The notes under the pieces were generated by a model. That model was not told the origin of the DNA and did no database searches. It was given only the letters and a program-made list of their open reading frames with translations. 64,000 nucleotides of DNA from the NCBI RefSeq assembly GCF_005239225.2, contig NC_133293.1, forward strand, positions 12,058,333 to 12,122,332, read 5' to 3'. Positions 59,947 to 64,000 of the stretch are shown here, piece after piece. The position numbers and the translations under genes were made by a program. Source of the stretch: Populus alba (Eukaryota; Streptophyta; Magnoliopsida; Malpighiales; Salicaceae). Positions within the stretch are counted from its first letter, which is position 1. Each line of letters opens with the position of its first letter.

Positions 59947-62900
59947 ATGGCCGACGTCGTGATTCCTGCCGCCGTATTGCGTAATCTCTCCGACAAGCTC
60001 TATGAGAAGCGAAAAAACGCGGCTCTCGAGGTCTCTCTCTCGCTCTCTCTTTCGAATATGTGTTTGTCGAATAAGATTTTGTCTATCTAGGGTTTATGAT
60101 ATTCTATGCATGTAGATTGAGGGGATAGTGAAGTTGCTGGCAGCCGCCGGGGATCACGAGAAGATATCGGCGGTCATCAATTTGTTGACCACGGAATTCA
60201 TCTGCTCTCCCCAAGCCCACCACCGCAAGGTTTGTCTGTTTTTCTAAAAAAAAAAAAAAGAAACGTGAATTATTTTTGAATTTCAGTATTTTGATTTAAT
60301 TGCATCATTATTTGATTTTTATTTCTGGTAATAATTGCATCATTGTTTTGGCATTTTATTTATTTATTTTCTGGCAGGGAGGATTGATAGGACTAGCAGC
60401 TGCAACAGTAGGGTTGACTACAGAAGCAGCTCAACATCTCGAGGTCAGTGGTCTGAAACTCCTCTACGTTACTTGTTTGAACCTTTTCTGGGGCTGGGCT
60501 CTAGTTTCGGTTCATTTTTTTTAACAGCTAGGCAGCAAGGTTCTTAAATTTTTGCAGAATAATTGTGTAGAAACATTTCAATTTTTTTCACGAACTGAGT
60601 TTCGTCACTCCCATTGGGATCACGTGCCATTTAGTGAGGGTTAAATATTTGATTAATTGAACATAATTGATGGAAGTATGATGTATAGTGTCGAATGACG
60701 TTTCGCTGTTGTATGAATTTATCATTTCATCATGTTTTATCATTTTTTTTGTTCGAATAGATTCTGTATTATGTTTTTACTTCATTCTGGAATCTTAAAA
60801 TAAAGAATGTACCAATCAGAAGTAATTTGGTTGAAATTTATATGTGATTTACAAAATTCATTTTGGACCAAAAATTATGGATTTAGATGTTTAATTTCAC
60901 AAAAGAATAGAAGAGGGAAAAATTTCCAGTGGGAAAAGGAGGAAGATAGATATTTCCTAATAAATAGAATGCATTAATATAAAGAAAGTGCGATGCCATG
61001 ACAAGCTTTAAACCATAAATGTTTGAATATGGAACAATGGATATAAAGTAAAACCATGTAAGAGTTCTTAAAATAACACTAAAAAGTTTATTCTCATGAA
61101 ATAGAGAGTACCGGCCCACTTCAATGACTAGTATGCAAGAAGCAAGACAAACAAGCTCCACCTTTTTATACCATTCCCATTCCCAGTAAAGAACATTAAT
61201 ATTTTATTAAGTTGCTGTGGCTAAGAGGACATTTGCTAGTGCAGTTCCATTGCAGATACTTTGAGAAATGACTCTGGATTTGCAAAGGCTGCAAATTAAA
61301 CATGGTCTGGTATGAAAGTGTGGTATCCCCCAGCAAATACTTCGATCTAGAATTTTTGTGATTGCTTGTGTAGAAGGATCACTAAGATAAAAATGCAAAC
61401 ACCATCCTTTTGCATGTTGTCTAGTGGTTTGCAACATGTGGAACAAAACGTTTGTGATTTTGTGTCAACATGATGGTCCAATTCACTTAAAGAACTTGTT
61501 GTATTCAGGAGGATTCATGGCTGGGAAGAGCTTTCTACTTTTTCATGCTATTTTTCTATTGAGGCAATTGTTACGAGACAGAATAGTGCTCAAGTCATTT
61601 CCAGAATGAGAAAAACAAGTCTATCATTATGCTGCATTGTTTAAGAACCAAATTTATGTGAATTCGAGTAGAGTGATGGAGGGCATACCAGCCTGCTTTA
61701 ATTTGCTATGATTTTATTCAGCTTAAAAGCATTATGAAACATTTTATTTTTTCAACGCTGTCTTTTTTTCTCCCTTTTTTCATTTGTATAATATTAACTA
61801 TTGTTTTGGATGTGCCTTGCCAGAAAATTGTGAAACCCGTACTTGATGCTTTTGGTGACCAAGATAGCAGAGTTCGTTATTATGCTTGTGAAGCTCTATA
61901 TAACATTGCCAAGGTGAGAATGGAAATTGCAGATTGCCCGATTTATAATTCATGCCATTTTGTGGTTTTGTTTGGGGTTTAACATACTGTTTTCTACTGA
62001 CATGCAGGTGGTTAGAGGAGATTTTATTATTTTCTTTAATGAAATTTTTGATGCCATATGTAAACTTTCGGCAGACTCAGATGCCAATGTACAGAGTGCT
62101 GCTCATCTTTTGGATCGGCTTGTAAAGGTAAATAATTGCTCCTTGCCTCTTAAGTATTCATTGATTTTTAATAAGTGATGTGTTGTGTAAGGTTGGACCC
62201 TCTTAAAATTTCAAGTCTCATATTTTACTATAATGAACAGGACATTGTTACTGAAAGTGATCAATTCAGGTATGTTACATTTGAATATGTGCTTCAAGGA
62301 TCAGCTGAAGTCTTCATAAACTGCTCTGATAATGAAAAAGTCCTATGTTTTACGGTTTATTTATTTATTTGTACTTTTTAGCATTGAAGAATTTATACCG
62401 TTGCTGAGAGAACGTATGCATGTCCTAAATCCCTACGTCCGACAGTTTTTGGTGGGATGGATCACTGTTTTGGACAGTGTTCCAGATATAGATATGCTGG
62501 GTTTTCTTCCTGATTTTCTTGATGGTAATTGATATTTAAAATCTGACATGCTTCTTTGATTTATACTTGTATGTTGCTTCTTAGTTCATAAATCACCAAC
62601 TTTTGATAAATCTCAGGTTTGTTCAATATGTTGAGCGATTCTAGCCATGAAATACGACAGCAAGCTGATTCTGCTCTTTCAGAGTTTCTTCAAGAGATTA
62701 AGAACTCCCCAGTAAGATTTCTGCTACATTTTGTTCTCATTTATTGTAGTTTCTAATTCCAGGTCACTTGCCTTAGAAAAGCATCATTCTAGCAATAAAT
62801 ATAAACGCATTTTTTTGGATTTCATTATTTTCTGTATTTGATATAATATGGTTGACGTCAAGTATTATGATATAAAAACAAAATCTCTTGTTCATTTGCA

Positions 62901-64000
62901 ATTTCCTGACTCGAACAGTGCTACTGTTGAAGTCTGTAGATTATGGTCGCATGGCTGAAATACTGGTTCAGAGGGCAGCTTCTTCAGATGAATTTACTCG
63001 CTTAACAGCTATCACATGGGTAAGCAGATTCACATTTTCAATTTACATGGTTATATTTGTGGATGTGTGTATATACATGTATATATTCTTACAAGTGTAT
63101 TTTGTATCGGTTACAATATATTTTTCGGTGTGACCTTGTAGTTTTGGACAAATTATTGCCTCATTGGAGTTATATAATAGTTTTCCTGCATTAACTGTGC
63201 AGATAAATGAGTTTGTGAAACTTGGTGGTGACCAACTTGTTCCCTATTATGCTGATATTTTGGGAGCCATTTTGCCTTGCATTTCTGACAAAGAAGAGAA
63301 AATTAGAGTGGTAAGCTGGTTTAAACTCTCTGAAAGGAGAAAAACCTGTGCTATGCATGCTATGCTGAGACGTCTTTTGGTTTTAAGGTTGCTCGTGAAA
63401 CCAATGAAGAGCTTCGTGCAATCAAGGCTGATCCTACTGCAGGATTTGATGTTAGAGCAATTCTCTTCATTGCAAAGAGGTATGGCTTTGTAACTTGCCA
63501 TTTTTTTTTAAATGCTAGCAATTTGCTGTTTTATTTGTGCATCTTATGAAGAGCTGCAATTAGAGTGCCAACAACGCCCGCAACTCAGTGATGGTGTTAT
63601 CTCTGATGTGAAGATCATTTAAAATGATTTGTGGTCACTGTTGATTCTTTTGGCTGTTCAGGCAATTATTGACTGAGTGGGAGGCTACTCGAATTGAAGC
63701 ATTGCACTGGATATCAACACTTTTGAACAGACATCGCTCTGAGGTAATCAGGCACAATTGACAAGTCGTATACATGTCTGGTATAATTTGTTTATGCCCT
63801 GAGCTGCAATTGTAAATTTGGTTTCTTGTCTCCAAGGGTGCCAACCCATTTGTGGGCAACTTCTGGCATTCTTTTTCCATGGGGATTGAGACAGTGGTAT
63901 ATTTCCAAGAGTACATTTCCCTACAAATACTATATTTAACGCAGTATTTATGACGGGCTCTGCCCTGGCAAGGATGTGAATAGAATGCATTGTGAATTTT
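59947..64000 (+). CDS. VAC14: VAC14 homologue, first 12 exons, 3-prime half outside window
   Basis: HEAT-repeat scaffold that holds the FAB1/PIKfyve kinase and the FIG4/SAC-type phosphatase together and so controls PI(3,5)P2 on endosomes and the vacuole. Exons: 59947-60030, 60116-60229, 60378-60443, 61824-61913, 62008-62127, 62241-62269, 62382-62524, 62617-62711, 62933-63019, 63203-63310, 63388-63479, 63662-63743, giving 370 codons with all phases closing. Exon 12 is followed by a GT donor and the gene continues past the edge. The protein starts [20 protein letters not shown] and contains [57 protein letters not shown] and [18 protein letters not shown], near-identical to Arabidopsis VAC14. 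Exon 6 is only 29 nt (DIVTESDQF). Intron 3 is 1.38 kb. About half of the roughly 740-residue protein is visible; the C-terminal VAC14 domain is not. Confidence 0.95.

Noticed and set aside
60883..61446. Two consecutive minus-strand ORFs in VAC14 intron 3
   Set aside because: No recognisable family and no plausible regulatory context; possibly a fragment of an inserted element, but nothing in the sequence proves it.
1..64000. CRISPR arrays, bacterial operons, ribosome binding sites or riboswitches
   Set aside because: The window is intron-rich plant nuclear DNA; the tandem arrays seen have contiguous units without regular unique spacers.

Overview
The window is nuclear DNA from a flowering plant, most likely a eudicot. 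It holds six large intron-rich genes with GT-AG introns and AT-rich introns and spacers. All six proteins follow Arabidopsis families closely over their whole length. The most common interspersed repeat, an AT-rich unit of about 150-200 bp, resembles one I associate with Populus and other Salicaceae. A poplar or willow relative is therefore my best guess, but it is an inference.

Layout, left to right: DRP1C-type dynamin-related GTPase (minus strand, 757-7958, last exon off the left edge); MAP70 microtubule-associated protein (minus, 10232-14990); an 11.2 kb repeat-rich spacer; CPSF73-II, a metallo-beta-lactamase/beta-CASP RNA endonuclease homologue (plus, 26200-37039); a 4 kb spacer; a RIE1-type membrane RING-H2 E3 ligase (plus, 41032-45505); a short convergent spacer; LPXC, a plant homologue of the bacterial lipid A deacetylase (minus, 47464-51560); an 8.4 kb spacer with a candidate small spliced ORF and many repeats; and VAC14, the HEAT-repeat scaffold of the PI(3,5)P2 kinase complex (plus, from 59947, running off the right edge). 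I rebuilt exon models by hand. In every model the phases close, and lengths match the Arabidopsis proteins where I could compare them.

The genes form no operon or pathway. Their linkage is ancestral: from memory of Arabidopsis loci, the neighbours here are split among several Arabidopsis segments (DRP1C with MAP70.4; MAP70.3 with CPSF73-II, RIE1 and VAC14; MAP70.2 with the LPXC genes). The window thus looks like a less fractionated version of one ancestral block.

Most notable accessory structures: a complete 292 bp LTR retrotransposon (two 78 bp LTRs, tRNA-Met-type primer site, polypurine tract) in LPXC intron 5; a GC-AG intron before the last LPXC exon; a 1.18 kb terminal-inverted-repeat element flanked by TAA and carrying a 21 bp tandem array; two Au-like SINE remnants; an AACCGA-rich tandem array; and several local duplications. 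I see no tRNA, rRNA, CRISPR or prokaryotic features and no intact autonomous transposon.
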